Assembly (NCBI GenBank): GCA_002281485.1
Contig: NCGF01000019.1
Coordinates: 1 to 60,165, forward strand
Source of the DNA: Sphingomonas sp. 28-66-16
GTDB lineage: Bacteria > Pseudomonadota > Alphaproteobacteria > Sphingomonadales > Sphingomonadaceae
Reading direction: 5' to 3'
Length of the DNA stretch: 60,165 nucleotides
The notes beneath the pieces are model-generated. The model did no database searches, had not been told where the DNA came from, and saw only the letters and a program-made list of their open reading frames with translations. The position numbers were made by a program, and so were the translations under genes. The stretch's first letter is position 1; every line of letters starts with the position of its first letter. This document shows, piece by piece, positions 28,067 through 38,231 of the stretch.

Positions 28067-31000
28067 GCGAGGGCGACTCGCCCGCCCCGTCGACGCCCGC
28101 GCCGGACGAGCCGCCGGCGGGGCAGAGCGCGCCGCGCCGCGTGCTCGGCTGGCTGGTCAAGGGGCTGGTGGCGCTGGCGGTGCTGGTCGCGGCCGGGCTC
28201 GTCACGCTCGACAGCAGCCTGGGCCACCGCTTCATCGCCGATCAGATCGCCGGGCTCCGGCCTGCCAACGGGCTGCGCTATTCGGTCGGTCGGATCAACG
28301 GATCGGTCTTCTCGCACGCGACGCTGATCGACGTACGGATTCGCGATCCCAAGGGCCTGGTGTTCCGCGCGCCGCGCGCCGAGCTTTACTGGTCGCCGCT
28401 CGCCTGGCTCTCGAACCGGCTCGACATCTCGCGGCTCGAACTGCCCAGCGCGAGCCTCGTCAAACTGCCCGAGACGGTCCCGTCGACGCGGTCGGGGCCG
28501 ATCCTGCCCGGCTTCGATATCCATGTCGGCGCGCTGACGATCGATCGGCTGATGGTGGGCCAGCGGGTCACCGGCGTCGCCCGGACCGGGCGGGTGGCCG
28601 GGCTCGCCGACGTCCGTGGCGGGCGCGCGCTCGTCAAGCTGCGCGCGGTGGTCGCTGGCAGCGATACCGTGCGGCTGATCCTCGACGCGGCGCCCGATCA
28701 GGATCGCTTCGACGTCGATGTCGAGGCGCATGGCCGCGCAGGGGGCGTGTTGGCGCAACTTGCCGGGCAGAAAAAGGCGGTCGATCTCGCGGTGTCGGGC
28801 GACGGTCGCTGGCAGCGCTGGCGGGGCAGCGCGCAGGCGATGGTCGGCGGCGCGCGGGTCGCCGATCTGGCGCTTGGCAATCAGGGGGGACAATACACGC
28901 TGCGCGGGGCGGTGATGCCGGCCGCGATGATCGGCGCGAAGCTGGCCCGCCTCGCCAGCCCGCGGGTGACGATCACCGGCGCGGCCAGCTTTGCCGATCG
29001 CCAGCTGGAGGGTGCATTGGCGCTGCGATCGTCGGCGCTGGCGATCGACCTGACCGGCGCGGCGGATCTCGCCAAAAGCCGTTACCGCGACGTCCGTCTG
29101 CGCATCGAGTTGCTGCAACCCCCCGCGCTGCTGTCCAAGATGGTCGGGCGGCGGGTCGAACTGCGGATGATCCTCGACGGCGCTTTCGCGACCGCTGCCT
29201 TCGATTACCGGCTGACCGCCGATTTCGTATCGTTCGGCAAGGAAGGGTTCGAGCAGGTGCGCGCCGGGGGGCAGGGGCGGCTTTCCCGGCAACCCGTCAC
29301 CGTCCCGCTCCGGCTGACGGTCAATCGCGTGACGGGGGTCGATGCGGTGGCGGGCGCGATCCTGCGCAACCTCGTCGTCGACGGCGCGCTCAAGGTCACC
29401 GCGAAGCTGATCACCGGAACCGCGCTCAAATTCCGGTCGGACAAGCTCACCGGCAGCCTCAACCTCAGCGTCGATCTCGCCAATGGCCGCTACGACGTCG
29501 CGCTCACCGGCGCGCTCGGGCGCTATCTTATCCCCGGGCTCGGGATCGTCGACGTCACCTCGCGGCTGAACGTCGTGCCCGATCCCAATGGCAAGGGCGC
29601 GCGGATCATCGGCACCGGCACCGCGCAGATGGTGCGGCTCGACAATCGCTTCTTCGCCTCGCTCGCGGGGGGGCTGCCGCATATGGAGACGCAGCTTGAA
29701 CAATCGACCGATGGCGTGCTCCACTTCCACAAGCTGGTCCTCACCGCCCCCGACATCAGGATCACCGGCGAAGGCTTTCACCGCCGCGACGGCAGCTTCT
29801 ATTTCGAGGGCACGGGCACGCAGCGCCAATATGGCCCGCTGACGATCAAGCTCGACGGGCGGATCGAACGGCCGACGCTCGACCTGACCTTCGCCCGGCC
29901 GAACGATACCACGGGTCTGCGCGACGTGATCGTCCATCTCGATCCGACGGCTGCCGGTTTTGCCCTGACCGCGCGCGGTGGTTCGGTGCTTGGCGCGTTC
30001 GAGGGCAACGGTCAGTTGCTGCTGCCGAAGGGCGCCGAGGCGACGCTGATCGTCGCGGCGCTCGACGCCGGTGGTATCAAGGCGCACGGGACGCTCAAGT
30101 CGGTGCCCGGGGGCTTCGATGGCAGGCTCGATGTCGGCGGCGGCGGCGGCGTTGCCGGGACGATCGATTTCGCGCCGGCCCCGGGGGCCGGTGGGAGCGC
30201 ATCGGCGGCGGTCCAGCGGATCGAGGCGCATCTCGATGCCCGTGAAGCGCGCGTGCTCGGCGATGCGACATTGCGGCGCGGGCATCTCGATCTGGTGACG
30301 GTGCTCTATCCCGAGGGCGCGACGGTCGAGGCCAGCGGCGAAGGCAGAGGACTTCGCCGCGGCACGCTCGGGCTCGCCCGCTTCTCGGGCAAGCTTTCGC
30401 TGCGCAACGGCAGCGGCAAGGCGCATCTGGCGATGTCGGGCTCGCGCGGGCGCAGCTTCGACATCAGCGCCGATGCCGATGTGTCGCCCGACAGCTACCG
30501 GATCACCGGCGCAGGGGTGGTCGATCGCCGACCGCTCAAGCTGCTCGAGCCGGCGCTGGTCACCCGCGAGGGTTCGGCGTGGCGGCTGGCCCCCACCACG
30601 CTCAGCTTTGCCGGCGGCAAGGCCGAGATCGGCGGGCAGTTTGCACCGGCGGCCACCACCATCGACGCGACGCTGGCGCAGATGCCGTTGTCGATCATCG
30701 ATATCGCCTATCCGGGGCTTGGCCTGTCGGGCAGCGCCTCTGGCAAGTTGCGCTTTGCCGACGGCGTCGGGCGCGCGCCGACGGGCTCGATCGACATGAC
30801 GGTGCGCGGGCTCAGTCGATCGGGGCTGGTGTTGTCGTCGCAGCCGATCGACGTCGGCATCGCCGCACAGCTTGCCGCCGATAGCGGCGCGGTGCGCGCG
30901 GTGATGGCGAGCGGCGGCAAGACGATCGGTCGGGCCCAGGCGCGGCTCAGTCCGCTCGGCGGCGGGACGCTGGCGGAGCGACTCCTCAATGCCCAGCTGT

Positions 31001-32280
31001 TCGCGCAGGTCCGCTACAACGGGCCGGCGGACACCTTGTGGCGGCTGACCGGGATCGAGCTGTTCGATCTTTCGGGTCCGGTCGCGATCGGCGCCGATTT
31101 CGGCGGCAAGGTCAACGATCCGCTGATCCGCGGCGTCGTCCGCTCGACCGGCGCGCGGATCGAGAGCGCGACCACCGGCACCGTCCTGACCGGCGTCGCC
31201 GCGAGCGGGCGCTTTACCGGATCGAAGCTGGTGATCGATTCGTTCGCCGCCGATGCCGGCAAAGGCGGCCGGGTGAGCGCCACCGGCAGCTTCGATTTCG
31301 CCGCAGTGCACGGCTTCGGCATCGATCTGGCGCTCTTGGCCGACAATGCGGTGATGATCAACCGCGACGATATCGGTGCCACCGTGACGGGACCGCTGAC
31401 GTTCAAGTCCGATGGATCGGGCGGGGTGATCGGCGGCGACGTCAAGCTGGTGCGGAGCCGGTACCGGCTCGGCCAGGCCGTCGCGGCGAGCGCGGTCCCC
31501 AAGCTCAACGTCCGCGAGATCAACTTGCCCGGCGGTGACGAAATCGACGATCGCTCGCCCGACAAGCCCTGGGCGCTCGACGTCCATGCGCGCGCCGATG
31601 ATCAGCTCGCGGTCAGCGGGCTCGGGCTGTCGAGCATGTGGTCCGCCGATCTCACGATCCGCGGCGCGATCGACAATCCGGCGATCACCGGGCGCGCCGA
31701 CATCGTCCGCGGCAGCTATGAATTTTCGGGCCGCGACTTCGCGATCGAACGCGGCATCATCCGCTTCGAGGGTGAGCTGCCCGCCAATCCCTCGCTCGAC
31801 ATCTCCGCCAATGCCGACACCACCGGGCTCACCGCATCGATCCGGGTGACCGGGCCGGCCAACAAGCCCGAGATCAGTTTCGCGAGCACCCCCGCGCTGC
31901 CGCAGGACGAATTGCTGTCGCGGCTGCTGTTCGGCGCATCGATCACCCAGTTGTCGGCGCCCGAGGCATTGCAGCTGGCGGCTGCGGTCGCCTCGCTGCA
32001 AGGCAAGGGCGGCGGCCTCAACCCGATCAACGCGCTGCGCCGCGTCGCCGGGCTCGATCGGCTGCGCATCCTGCCCGCCGATACCACGGTCGGCCGATCG
32101 ACTGCCGTCGCCGCCGGCAAATATATCACGCGCAAGCTCTATGCGGAGATCATCACCGACGGGCAGGGTTATTCGGCGACCCAGGTCGAGTTTCGCGTCA
32201 CCCGCTGGCTGTCGATATTGTCGACGATTTCGACGCTTGGCCGGCAGAGCGCGAACGTGCGCGTGTCGAAGGATTATTAG
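28063..32280 (+). CDS. tamB: Translocation and assembly module protein TamB (DUF490)
   Basis: A 1405-aa inner-membrane-anchored AsmA/TamB-like protein. A single signal anchor at residues 32-52 (LVKGLVALAVLVAAGLVTL) precedes more than 1300 residues of repeated beta-strand sequence that form a lipid-transport-like groove spanning the periplasm. The conserved DUF490 domain closes the protein, with NPSLDISANADTTGL and LLSRLLFGASITQLSAPEALQL. I chose the TTG at 28063, whose TTGA overlaps the tamA stop by 4 bp. A GTG 78 bp inside would also keep the anchor. TamB works with TamA. The message also runs toward the next porin. Confidence 0.9.
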   Translation: MSEGDSPAPSTPAPDEPPAGQSAPRRVLGWLVKGLVALAVLVAAGLVTLDSSLGHRFIADQIAGLRPANGLRYSVGRINGSVFSHATLIDVRIRDPKGLVFRAPRAELYWSPLAWLSNRLDISRLELPSASLVKLPETVPSTRSGPILPGFDIHVGALTIDRLMVGQRVTGVARTGRVAGLADVRGGRALVKLRAVVAGSDTVRLILDAAPDQDRFDVDVEAHGRAGGVLAQLAGQKKAVDLAVSGDGRWQRWRGSAQAMVGGARVADLALGNQGGQYTLRGAVMPAAMIGAKLARLASPRVTITGAASFADRQLEGALALRSSALAIDLTGAADLAKSRYRDVRLRIELLQPPALLSKMVGRRVELRMILDGAFATAAFDYRLTADFVSFGKEGFEQVRAGGQGRLSRQPVTVPLRLTVNRVTGVDAVAGAILRNLVVDGALKVTAKLITGTALKFRSDKLTGSLNLSVDLANGRYDVALTGALGRYLIPGLGIVDVTSRLNVVPDPNGKGARIIGTGTAQMVRLDNRFFASLAGGLPHMETQLEQSTDGVLHFHKLVLTAPDIRITGEGFHRRDGSFYFEGTGTQRQYGPLTIKLDGRIERPTLDLTFARPNDTTGLRDVIVHLDPTAAGFALTARGGSVLGAFEGNGQLLLPKGAEATLIVAALDAGGIKAHGTLKSVPGGFDGRLDVGGGGGVAGTIDFAPAPGAGGSASAAVQRIEAHLDAREARVLGDATLRRGHLDLVTVLYPEGATVEASGEGRGLRRGTLGLARFSGKLSLRNGSGKAHLAMSGSRGRSFDISADADVSPDSYRITGAGVVDRRPLKLLEPALVTREGSAWRLAPTTLSFAGGKAEIGGQFAPAATTIDATLAQMPLSIIDIAYPGLGLSGSASGKLRFADGVGRAPTGSIDMTVRGLSRSGLVLSSQPIDVGIAAQLAADSGAVRAVMASGGKTIGRAQARLSPLGGGTLAERLLNAQLFAQVRYNGPADTLWRLTGIELFDLSGPVAIGADFGGKVNDPLIRGVVRSTGARIESATTGTVLTGVAASGRFTGSKLVIDSFAADAGKGGRVSATGSFDFAAVHGFGIDLALLADNAVMINRDDIGATVTGPLTFKSDGSGGVIGGDVKLVRSRYRLGQAVAASAVPKLNVREINLPGGDEIDDRSPDKPWALDVHARADDQLAVSGLGLSSMWSADLTIRGAIDNPAITGRADIVRGSYEFSGRDFAIERGIIRFEGELPANPSLDISANADTTGLTASIRVTGPANKPEISFASTPALPQDELLSRLLFGASITQLSAPEALQLAAAVASLQGKGGGLNPINALRRVAGLDRLRILPADTTVGRSTAVAAGKYITRKLYAEIITDGQGYSATQVEFRVTRWLSILSTISTLGRQSANVRVSKDY

Positions 32281-32470
32281 CGCGCCAGGATCGGCGCTCG
32301 ATCCGAATTTCGCCTTGCCATGCCGTGCAGCAATGATTTGTTACCAACCAGCGATGAACGGGCAACATCGGTGCGGCACGATTGCAGGGCCTGGCCGATC
32401 GCGACCGGTTCGCGAAGAGTGGCGACGTGTCGGGCGCAGGCGGGACCTCAATCTGGCAACAGGAGATCCC

Positions 32471-33298
32471 ATGAAACTTTCGCTTTTCGCTCTCGCGTGC
32501 GTCGTTGCCCCGGCGATGGCCATCGTCGCGCAGCCCGCCGCTGCACAGGATACCGATCCGCCCAAGGCGCTGACCGTCTCGGGCTCGGCTGCGCTCGTTT
32601 CCGACTATCGCTTTCGCGGCGTTTCCCAGACCGACAAGGGGATCGCGCTGCAGGGCGGCTTTACCGTGAAACATGAAAGCGGCTTCTACGTCGGCACCTG
32701 GGCGTCCAACCTCGCCGGCTGGGGCACTTTTGGCGGCGCCAATCTCGAGCTCGACATTTTCGGCGGCTATTCGGTGCCGGTCGGGCCGGCGACGGTCGAT
32801 ATCGGGCTGACTTGGTACATGTACCCGAGCGGCGCCAGCAATACCGATTTCGCCGAACCCTATGTGAAGGTCAGCAGCACGCTGGGCCCGGTTTCGGTGC
32901 TCGGCGGGGTCGCCTATGCGCCCAAACAGCGCGCGCTCGGCAATTTCTCGAACACGCCGTTCAGTCGCGGCCAGTCGGAGGACAATCTCTACATCTGGGG
33001 CGACGCCAGCGTCGGCATCCCCAAGACGCCGTTCACCGCCAAGGGGCATCTCGGTTATTCGCGCGGCAATCCGGGGCTCGGGCCGAACGGCACCAGCGTC
33101 GCGCCGACCGGCGAATATGTCGATTGGCTGCTCGGCGTCGATGCCGTGGTGGGGCCGCTCACGCTTGGCGTCGCTTATGTCGATACCGATATCAGCCGCG
33201 CCGAATCGGCCTATCTGCTGCCCAATTTCAGCTCGACCAAGGATGGCTCGTCGATCGCCGGCAGCCAGGTGGTGTTCTCGGTTTCGGCGGGGTTCTGA
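32471..33298 (+). CDS. TorF family putative porin
   Basis: A 275-aa outer-membrane protein. The signal peptide is MKLSLFALACVVAPAMAIV..., with probable cleavage after AQPAAA. The mature part opens ALTVSGSAALVSDYRFRGVS, the TorF family signature, and consists of alternating beta-strands (YSVPVGPATVDIGLTWYMY), ending with Phe (VVFSVSAGF). A clear AGGAG lies 6 bp before the ATG at 32471, which decides the start against in-frame upstream codons. Substrate unknown. A strong hairpin follows. Confidence 0.85.
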   Translation: MKLSLFALACVVAPAMAIVAQPAAAQDTDPPKALTVSGSAALVSDYRFRGVSQTDKGIALQGGFTVKHESGFYVGTWASNLAGWGTFGGANLELDIFGGYSVPVGPATVDIGLTWYMYPSGASNTDFAEPYVKVSSTLGPVSVLGGVAYAPKQRALGNFSNTPFSRGQSEDNLYIWGDASVGIPKTPFTAKGHLGYSRGNPGLGPNGTSVAPTGEYVDWLLGVDAVVGPLTLGVAYVDTDISRAESAYLLPNFSSTKDGSSIAGSQVVFSVSAGF

Positions 33299-33305
33299 TC
33301 GTGAT

Positions 33306-33337
33306 GACCCCGCAAAGCGCACCGCCTTTGCGGGGTC
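33306..33337. terminator. Hairpin after the porin gene
   Basis: GACCCCGCAAAG and CTTTGCGGGGTC pair over 12 bp around an 8-base loop. It begins 8 bp after the porin stop. No T-run follows, yet the stem is strong. It lies between convergent genes and may serve both strands. Confidence 0.6.
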
Positions 33338-33356
33338 GTGATCGATCCGCGCGCGG

Positions 33357-34034
33357 CTAGTCGCCAAACCCGACGAAGATGGCCGCCTCGTCGACTCGCT
33401 TGCGTTCCGATACCACCGCGTTGGCCGGGAAATGCGCGTCGGGCCAGCCGAGCGCGATGCTCTTCATGATCACCTGATCGTCGGCGATGCCGGCATGTTC
33501 GCGCACCACCGGCGATTGCATGATGCCCTGGCTGTTGATCACCGTGCCGAGCCCGCGCGACCAGGCCGCATTGACCAGCGCGGTCGCGACGGCGCCGCAA
33601 TCGAACGGCGTGTCGTCGCTGCCGTCGAGCACCTTGTCATAGGTGATGATCACGCAGACCGGCGCGTCGAACTGGCGAAAGCCACGCAGCACCCAGTCCT
33701 GCCGCCGCTCCTGATCGTCGCGGGCGATTCCCATCGCCGCGAAGAGCTGCTTCGCGACGCCGATCTGGCGATCGCGGTGCGCGCCGGCAAAGGGCTGGCC
33801 GGTGCGGAACTCGCGCGATTGCGGCACGCCGGCGATCATCCGCTCGGTATTGCCGGCGCGGATCCGGTCGAGCGGCTCGCCGGTGATGACGTAGAAATGC
33901 CACGGCTGGGTGTTCATCGACGAGGGCGCGCGCATCGCCAGGCCGATGATTTCCTCGATCAGCGCGCGCGGCACGGGATCGGGCTTGTAGCCGCGAATGC
34001 TGCGCCGGCCCAGAATGACGTCGTCGAAATCCAT
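33357..34034 (-). CDS. Nitroreductase family FMN protein
   Basis: A 225-aa oxygen-insensitive nitroreductase-like flavoprotein. The family start MDFDDVILGRRSIRGYKPDP gives the FMN-phosphate-binding Arg residues. MRAPSSMNTQPWHFYVITG is the signature, and RGLGTVINSQGIMQSPVVRE and SIALGWPDAHFPAN carry the C-terminal FMN contacts. It reduces nitro, quinone or similar compounds with NAD(P)H. The start at 34034 follows the conserved N-terminus. The upstream gap holds a palindromic repeat and the glnA terminator. Confidence 0.9.
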   Translation of the reverse strand: MDFDDVILGRRSIRGYKPDPVPRALIEEIIGLAMRAPSSMNTQPWHFYVITGEPLDRIRAGNTERMIAGVPQSREFRTGQPFAGAHRDRQIGVAKQLFAAMGIARDDQERRQDWVLRGFRQFDAPVCVIITYDKVLDGSDDTPFDCGAVATALVNAAWSRGLGTVINSQGIMQSPVVREHAGIADDQVIMKSIALGWPDAHFPANAVVSERKRVDEAAIFVGFGD

Positions 34035-34139
34035 GGGGACTCCTATGGAGAGGGTTGCGGCTGGTCGTGGTAGCGGATTGTGGCGGCGTTGGAAGGGGAT
34101 GGTCTCGTCTGCCCAACTGCCGGTCGGGCTGCGTCGTCG

Positions 34140-34215
34140 ACGCCTTGCCTTTTCTTCGCGACGACGGCCAGGAAGGGTGGCCTTTCGACAAGCGCAGGGC
34201 AAACAGCGTTCGAGC
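34140..34215. repeat. Palindromic repeat, family A copy 2 (degenerate)
   Basis: The centre CTTTTCTTCGCGACGACGGC with GGAAGGGTGGCCTTTCGACA matches the pattern of the repeats near 2881 and 49690 (CTTTTCGATTGTCGAAAGG and CTTCGAC). The outer arms are poorly preserved. It lies between the nitroreductase and glnA genes. Confidence 0.55.
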
Positions 34216-34250
34216 CTTGGTTGTTGGTCGGTTGCCCCTTGCGCACCAAA

Positions 34251-34278
34251 ACGCCCGGGGCGTTTCCACCCCGGGCGT
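34251..34278 (-). terminator. Rho-independent terminator of glnA
   Basis: On the minus strand, a 10-bp stem (ACGCCCGGGG and CCCCGGGCGT) around an 8-base loop is followed by TTTTGG. It lies 27 bp past the glnA stop. Confidence 0.75.
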
Positions 34279-34304
34279 CTGGTATCCGCAACAATCGCTG
34301 ACGA

Positions 34305-35717
34305 TTACGAGCTGTAATACATGTCGTATTCGACCGGGCTCGGCGTCATCTCCCAGCGGGCGATATCGGCACGCTTGATCTCGATATAGGCCTCGATCTG
34401 GTCCTTGGTGAAGACGTCCCCCTTCAGCAGATAGTCCATATCGGCTTCGAGGCTGTCGAGCGCCTCGCGCAGGCTGCCGCACACGGTCGGCACCTCGGCG
34501 AGCTCGGCGGGCGGCAGATCATAGAGATTCTTGTCCATCGGCTCGCCCGGATGGATGCGGTTCTGGATGCCGTCGAGCCCCGCCATCAGCAGCGCCGAAT
34601 AGCAGAGATAGGGATTGGCGAGCGCGTCCGGGAAGCGGAACTCGACGCGCTTGGCCTTGCTGCCGGTACCATAAGGAATACGGCACGAGGCCGAGCGGTT
34701 GCGGCTCGAATAGGCGAGCAGCACCGGCGCTTCATAGCCCGGCACGAGCCGCTTGTAGCTGTTGGTCGACGGGTTGGTGAAGGCGTTGAGCGACTTCGCG
34801 TGCTTGATCACGCCTCCGATGAAATAGAGGCACATGTCGCTCAGGCCGGCATAGCCATTGCCCGCGAACAGCGGCTGACCCTTGTCCCAGATCGACATAT
34901 GCGTGTGCATGCCCGAGCCGTTATCTTCCTTGATCGGCTTGGGCATGAAGGTCGCGGTCTTGCCATAGGCATGGGCGACCTGGTGGACGACATATTTGTA
35001 GATCTGCATCCGGTCCGCCGTGGTCACCAGCGTCCCGAAGGTCAGGCCGAGCTCATGCTGGGCGGCGGCGACTTCGTGGTGATGCTTGTCGCACGGCAGG
35101 CCCATCTCGATCATCGTCGAGACCATCTCGCCGCGAATGTCGACGGCGCTGTCGACGGGGGCGACCGGGAAATAGCCGCCCTTGGCGCGCGGCCGGTGGC
35201 CCAGATTGCCGCCTTCATATTCGCGGCCGGTGTTGCCGGGCAGCTCGATGTCGTCGATCTTGTAATAGCTGGTCGAATAGCTGTTTTCGAAGCGGACGTC
35301 GTCGAACATGAAGAATTCGGCTTCGGGGCCGACATAGACGGTGTCGCCGATCCCGGTCGTCTGGAGATATTGTTCGGCGCGCTTGGCGGTCGAGCGCGGG
35401 TCGCGGGCATAGAGCGCGCCGGTCGAGGGTTCGACGATATCGCAGAACAGGATCATCATCGGCGTCGCCGAGAAGGGATCGATATAGACGGCATCGAGAT
35501 CGGGCTTGAGGATCATGTCGGATTCGTTGATCGCCTTCCAGCCTTCGATCGACGAACCGTCGAACATGAAGCCGTCGGTGAGCTCGTCCTCGCCGACCAC
35601 GGTCGAAACCATCGTCAGATGCTGCCATTTACCCTTCGGATCGGTGAAGCGCAGATCGACCCATTCGATCTCTTCGTCCTTGATCATCTTCAGGATGGTG
35701 CCGGCGTCGTTGGCCAT
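34305..35717 (-). CDS. glnA: Glutamine synthetase type I
   Basis: A 470-aa dodecameric enzyme that makes glutamine from glutamate, ammonia and ATP. Signature stretches: [19 protein letters not shown], the metal-binding [12 protein letters not shown], the ATP-binding [12 protein letters not shown] equivalent ([18 protein letters not shown]) and the active-site Arg region [11 protein letters not shown]. Tyr near residue 399 in NLYDLPPAE is the adenylylation site that GlnE would use. The start ATG 35717 (MANDAG) was chosen over an upstream Met. It is 94 bp behind glnB on the same strand, so it probably shares the sigma-54 promoter. Confidence 0.96.
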   Translation of the reverse strand: MANDAGTILKMIKDEEIEWVDLRFTDPKGKWQHLTMVSTVVGEDELTDGFMFDGSSIEGWKAINESDMILKPDLDAVYIDPFSATPMMILFCDIVEPSTGALYARDPRSTAKRAEQYLQTTGIGDTVYVGPEAEFFMFDDVRFENSYSTSYYKIDDIELPGNTGREYEGGNLGHRPRAKGGYFPVAPVDSAVDIRGEMVSTMIEMGLPCDKHHHEVAAAQHELGLTFGTLVTTADRMQIYKYVVHQVAHAYGKTATFMPKPIKEDNGSGMHTHMSIWDKGQPLFAGNGYAGLSDMCLYFIGGVIKHAKSLNAFTNPSTNSYKRLVPGYEAPVLLAYSSRNRSASCRIPYGTGSKAKRVEFRFPDALANPYLCYSALLMAGLDGIQNRIHPGEPMDKNLYDLPPAELAEVPTVCGSLREALDSLEADMDYLLKGDVFTKDQIEAYIEIKRADIARWEMTPSPVEYDMYYSS

Positions 35718-35811
35718 TTGAGCGTGCCCTTTCGAGGTTGATCGTTCCACCGGCGAACCGGAGAATCATGTTGCGTCGCGACACATAGTTTTCACATAAT
35801 GCTGCGTTGCG

Positions 35812-36168
<357 letters not shown>

Positions 36169-36200
36169 TTAAGGAAGTGCCTCTGCCTGTCTCGGCACCT

Positions 36201-36216
36201 TACAACAAGCGTGCCA
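36201..36216 (-). promoter_or_regulatory. Sigma-54 promoter of glnB-glnA
   Basis: Reading on the minus strand, the sequence TGGCACGCTTGTTGTA matches the -24/-12 consensus TGGCACG-N4-TTGC(A/T) except for one base (TTGTA for TTGCA). A start about 12 bp downstream would put the leader at about 40 bp before the glnB ATG. An imperfect GCAC-N8-GTGC dyad at 36283-36298, about 95 bp upstream of the start, is a weak candidate NtrC enhancer. Confidence 0.75.
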
Positions 36217-36369
36217 GCCACGCGAGGGGCGGAAGTCGCCGACGCGGCGTCGCGTGACCGGCCGGCAATGCCTATCGCGGCGGCACCCCGCGGCGTGCTG
36301 CCCGATTTTCAGGCAGTCCGGACAAATGCCGTCAGGCGCTCGCGGATGGCCGAGATGCGGGCGCCGCGC

Positions 36370-37194
36370 TCAATAAGGCGGCTGGTGAAGCCCCTTGGGG
36401 CTGGTCGTGAAAATCTCGCAGCCATCCTCGGTGATGCCGATCGAATGCTCGAACTGCGCCGACAGCGAGCGATCGCGCGTCACCGCCGTCCAGCCGTCGT
36501 CGAGCAGTTTCACGTCGGGACGGCCGATGTTGATCATCGGTTCGATCGTGAAGATCATGCCAGGGCGCAGTTCGGGCCCGGTGCCGGGGCGGCCGACATG
36601 GACGACTTCGGGTGCATCATGGAACAGTCGGCCGACCCCGTGACCGCAGAAATCGCGCACCACACCATAGCGGTTGCGCTCGGCATGGGTCTGGATCGCA
36701 TGCGCGACATCGCCCATCGTGTTGCCGGGGCGGGCCTGCTCGATGCCGAGCATCAGGCTTTCATAGGTCACATCGACGAGGCGGCGCGCCTTGAGCGCGA
36801 CATTGCCGACCAGATACATCCGGCTCGAATCGCCGTGCCAGCCATCGAGCAGCGGGGTCACGTCGATATTGACGATGTCGCCGTCCTTCAGCGTCTTGTC
36901 GCCGGGAATGCCGTGGCAGACGACATGGTTGATCGAGATGCAGCAGCTATGGGTATAGCCGCGATAGCCGATCGTCGCGGGCACCCCGCCGCCGGCGACG
37001 ATGAAATCGCGGACGAGATCGTCGAGCGCCCCCGTCGACACGCCGGGCACGACGTGCGGCACGAGCATGTCGAGCGTTTCGGCGGCGAGCCGGCCGGCGC
37101 GGCGCATCCCGGCGAACCCCTCGGGCCCGTGTAGCTTGATCGCTCCATCGCGGGCGAGGCGGGTATCGGTATCGGCGGAAATATAGGTGGTCAT
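36370..37194 (-). CDS. map: Methionine aminopeptidase, type I
   Basis: A 274-aa metalloprotease of pita-bread fold that removes the initiator Met. The metal ligands follow the usual order: Asp in GDIVNIDVTPLLDGWHGDSS (two Asp), His in GHGVGRLFHDAP, Glu in FTIEPMI and Glu in FEHSIGITE. YRGYTHSCCISINHVVCHG is the substrate-binding block. It has a short N-terminal extension before the core. It sits between glnB (same strand, 219 bp) and the divergent cinA-like gene. Confidence 0.95.
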   Translation of the reverse strand: MTTYISADTDTRLARDGAIKLHGPEGFAGMRRAGRLAAETLDMLVPHVVPGVSTGALDDLVRDFIVAGGGVPATIGYRGYTHSCCISINHVVCHGIPGDKTLKDGDIVNIDVTPLLDGWHGDSSRMYLVGNVALKARRLVDVTYESLMLGIEQARPGNTMGDVAHAIQTHAERNRYGVVRDFCGHGVGRLFHDAPEVVHVGRPGTGPELRPGMIFTIEPMINIGRPDVKLLDDGWTAVTRDRSLSAQFEHSIGITEDGCEIFTTSPKGLHQPPY

Positions 37195-37331
37195 GGCGAC
37201 GATATAGCGCGGTCTCGGCCCCGCTTCAACGCGGGCCGGGCGCCGGCCCGGCTTCGGGGGCCGGTCGCGGTGTCGTCACGCATCGCACAAGCCGGCTTTT
37301 GCCGGCCCGTGCGATCGTCTAGAGGCTAGCC

Positions 37332-38087
37332 ATGACCGACCGCATATGGACTGCCGCCCTTGTCGTTATCGGCGATGAAATCCTTTCGGGACGCACCCAG
37401 GACAAGAACGTCGCCCAGATCGCGGCCTGGCTGAACGTCCAGGGCATCCGTCTTGCCGAAGTGCGGGTGGTAGCCGACAAGACCGGCGCGATCGTCGAGG
37501 CGGTCAACGCGCTGCGCGCGCGCAACGACTATCTGTTCACCACGGGCGGCATCGGCCCGACGCATGACGATATCACGGTCGATGCGATCGCCGAAGCGCT
37601 TGGTGTGGCGGTGGTCCATCATCCCCGGGCGCTGGCCGTGCTCGATCATTATTACGCGAGCCGTGGCGGGCTTACCGAGGCGCGCAAGCGGATGGCGCGC
37701 GTCCCCGAGGGCGCCGAGCTGATCGAAAACCGCATGTCCGGCGCGCCCGGCATCCATGTCGGCAACATCTTCGTGATGGCCGGCGTGCCGCATATCACCG
37801 CCGGCATGCTCGACGCGCTGACCGGCACGCTCGAGGGCGGCTTGCCGTTGCTGTCGCGCACGATCGGCTGCTGGGTCGCCGAAAGCGAAGTGGCCGACAT
37901 TCTCGGGCAAGCAGAGCGCCGCCACGAAGGCGTGGCGATCGGCAGCTATCCTTTCTTTCGCGAAGGACGCGTGGGCGCCAATTTCGTCGTCCGCGCGACC
38001 TCGCAAGAACTGGTCGACCAATGCGTCGACGATCTGACGGCACTGTTGGTGGCAACCGGCCGCGAAGTGATCGAATCGGGCATCTAA
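37332..38087 (+). CDS. CinA-like competence/damage-inducible protein A, MoaB/Mog domain
   Basis: A 251-aa protein consisting of the molybdopterin-binding (MoCF) domain: AALVVIGDEILSGRTQDKN at the start, then FTTGGIGPTHDDITVDAIAE and the conserved GVPHITAGMLDAL. It lacks the C-terminal CinA amidohydrolase domain, which is normal for the short alphaproteobacterial form. Its role is not settled; pyridine-nucleotide handling is known for full-length CinA. It is the first gene after a divergent gap from map. Confidence 0.88.
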   Translation: MTDRIWTAALVVIGDEILSGRTQDKNVAQIAAWLNVQGIRLAEVRVVADKTGAIVEAVNALRARNDYLFTTGGIGPTHDDITVDAIAEALGVAVVHHPRALAVLDHYYASRGGLTEARKRMARVPEGAELIENRMSGAPGIHVGNIFVMAGVPHITAGMLDALTGTLEGGLPLLSRTIGCWVAESEVADILGQAERRHEGVAIGSYPFFREGRVGANFVVRATSQELVDQCVDDLTALLVATGREVIESGI

Positions 38088-38231
38088 ACAGTTGGTCATT
38101 AATGGTTCTTTTGGCTCTTGTGGACATTCCCCAATGCCGTTAGCCTGAGCCTCACTGGACGCAGATCCACTGATTATTGGGCGGCAATGCCGGGCCAGAA
38201 AACGCCGGGCCAGAACAAGGGGAATATGCTA

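Noticed and set aside
28039-32001. A long open frame of about 1320 codons on the minus strand across tamB
   Set aside because: It is an artefact of GC-rich codon use opposite the real gene. The product is Arg/Asp/His-rich and has no domain, whereas the plus frame has the TamB domain and anchor. The same applies to the long minus frames opposite rnr (4169-6877) and the autotransporter (38229-41552).
36283-36298. A firm NtrC enhancer
   Set aside because: The dyad GCAC-N8-GTGC has mismatches to GCACC-N5-GGTGC. It is mentioned only as a weak candidate under the sigma-54 promoter.
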